Below, piece after piece: positions 6,530 to 6,828 of a DNA stretch of 6,828 bases; the first letter of the stretch is position 1; each line of letters opens with the position of its first letter. Below the pieces are notes generated by a model that did not search any database, was not told the DNA's origin, and saw only the letters and a program-made list of their open reading frames with translations. Origin of the DNA: Candidatus Gastranaerophilales bacterium (lineage in GTDB: Bacteria > Cyanobacteriota > Vampirovibrionia > Gastranaerophilales > Gastranaerophilaceae); NCBI GenBank assembly GCA_021199975.1, contig JAJQHF010000119.1:1-6828 (forward strand), in the 5' to 3' direction. A program made the translations under genes and the position numbers.

Positions 6530-6828
6530 TATCTTCTCCTTTTATAAGTTTCAAAAGTTCATCTTCTTCTAATTCCGCAACGCTTTTTTTATTTAGCTTT
6601 GAAATATTTTGTATTAAAATTTCTCGTTCGGTTTTCAGATAATCATCTTTGTTTATTATTAAATTATTCAAATTATGCAATATTTCCTGTTTATTTCTTG
6701 CAATGTAAAAGACATTTTCCAACTGCTTGCCAAATTCATTAAACCCTATTGAATGTTCCGATATTAAATGAATAATCGGTTTATTTGCGGGTAAATATTC
6801 ATAGAGAAAAGAATTACAATCCGTAATT
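6522..6828 (-). CDS. C-terminal part of a second CDP-glycerol glycerophosphotransferase-like protein (partial)
   Basis: The reading frame is open from the window edge to a TAA at 6524-6522, giving 101 residues of the C-terminus. It begins ITDCNSFLYEYLPANKPIIH, then LISEHSIGFNEFG, then a basic helical tail ending KGEDND. TDCNSFLYEYLPANKP matches the SDYSS-x2-EY-x4-KP nucleotide-binding segment of CDP-glycerol glycerophosphotransferases, in a variant with TDCNS in place of SDYSS. The TTG at 6722 is not the start, because the frame continues upstream with conserved residues. It overlaps the cytidylyltransferase start by 8 nt, so it is the upstream gene of the same operon. The N-terminal catalytic His region is outside the window, so activity cannot be judged. 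Confidence 0.75.
   Translation of the reverse strand, partial: ITDCNSFLYEYLPANKPIIHLISEHSIGFNEFGKQLENVFYIARNKQEILHNLNNLIINKDDYLKTEREILIQNISKLNKKSVAELEEDELLKLIKGEDND

Noticed and set aside
6522..6722. Small 66-residue gene starting at TTG 6722
   Set aside because: The frame is open to the window edge and the upstream residues match the glycerophosphotransferase C-terminus, so the TTG is internal.
1..6828. CRISPR array, tRNA, rRNA, insertion sequence or attachment site
   Set aside because: No regularly spaced repeats, cloverleaf-like segment, transposase motif or long terminal repeats were seen by reading the window.

Overview
This is an AT-rich window (about 30% GC or less, judged by eye) that looks like part of a surface-polysaccharide (capsule or LPS-like glycan) locus. 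The very low GC, standard stops, clear Shine-Dalgarno sites, extended -10 promoters without a good -35, and a long G tract inside a glycosyltransferase gene are all features familiar from host-associated, AT-rich bacteria. Campylobacterota show this combination best. Brachyspira, Gastranaerophilales, Elusimicrobia or low-GC Firmicutes cannot be excluded, and nothing here fixes the lineage.

Layout, read in the direction of minus-strand transcription (right to left). A partial CDP-glycerol glycerophosphotransferase-like gene enters at the right edge (6828-6522). It is followed by an IspD/TarI-type cytidylyltransferase (6529-5831), an extended SDR NAD-dependent epimerase/dehydratase (5831-4791), an AraD-type L-ribulose-5-phosphate 4-epimerase (4797-4111), a complete TagB/TagF-like glycerophosphotransferase (4127-2889) and a Caps_synth/GT32-like glycosyltransferase (2886-1919). 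Neighbouring genes overlap by 1 to 17 nt or are 2 nt apart, so this is one tightly coupled operon whose promoter lies outside the window. A short HEPN-like gene on the plus strand (1452-1922) then runs tail-to-tail into the operon end with a 4-nt overlap. It is divergent from a separate minus-strand GT8 glycosyltransferase (1276-206). The last 205 bases hold no gene.

How the genes may work together (inference): AraD interconverts pentulose 5-phosphates, the cytidylyltransferase loads a polyol or sugar phosphate with CMP, the SDR adjusts redox state or stereochemistry, and the two glycerophosphotransferase-like enzymes transfer the CDP-activated unit onto a growing glycan. The GT32-like and GT8 enzymes add sugars.

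The most striking point is a run of ten G (minus strand, 2681-2672) inside the GT32-like gene. As given, the gene is out of frame: translation stops after 75 residues. The other frame carries the whole glycosyltransferase domain, starting right at the tract. Eleven or eight G would restore a 322-residue protein. This is the layout of a phase-variable contingency gene that switches a sugar decoration on and off.
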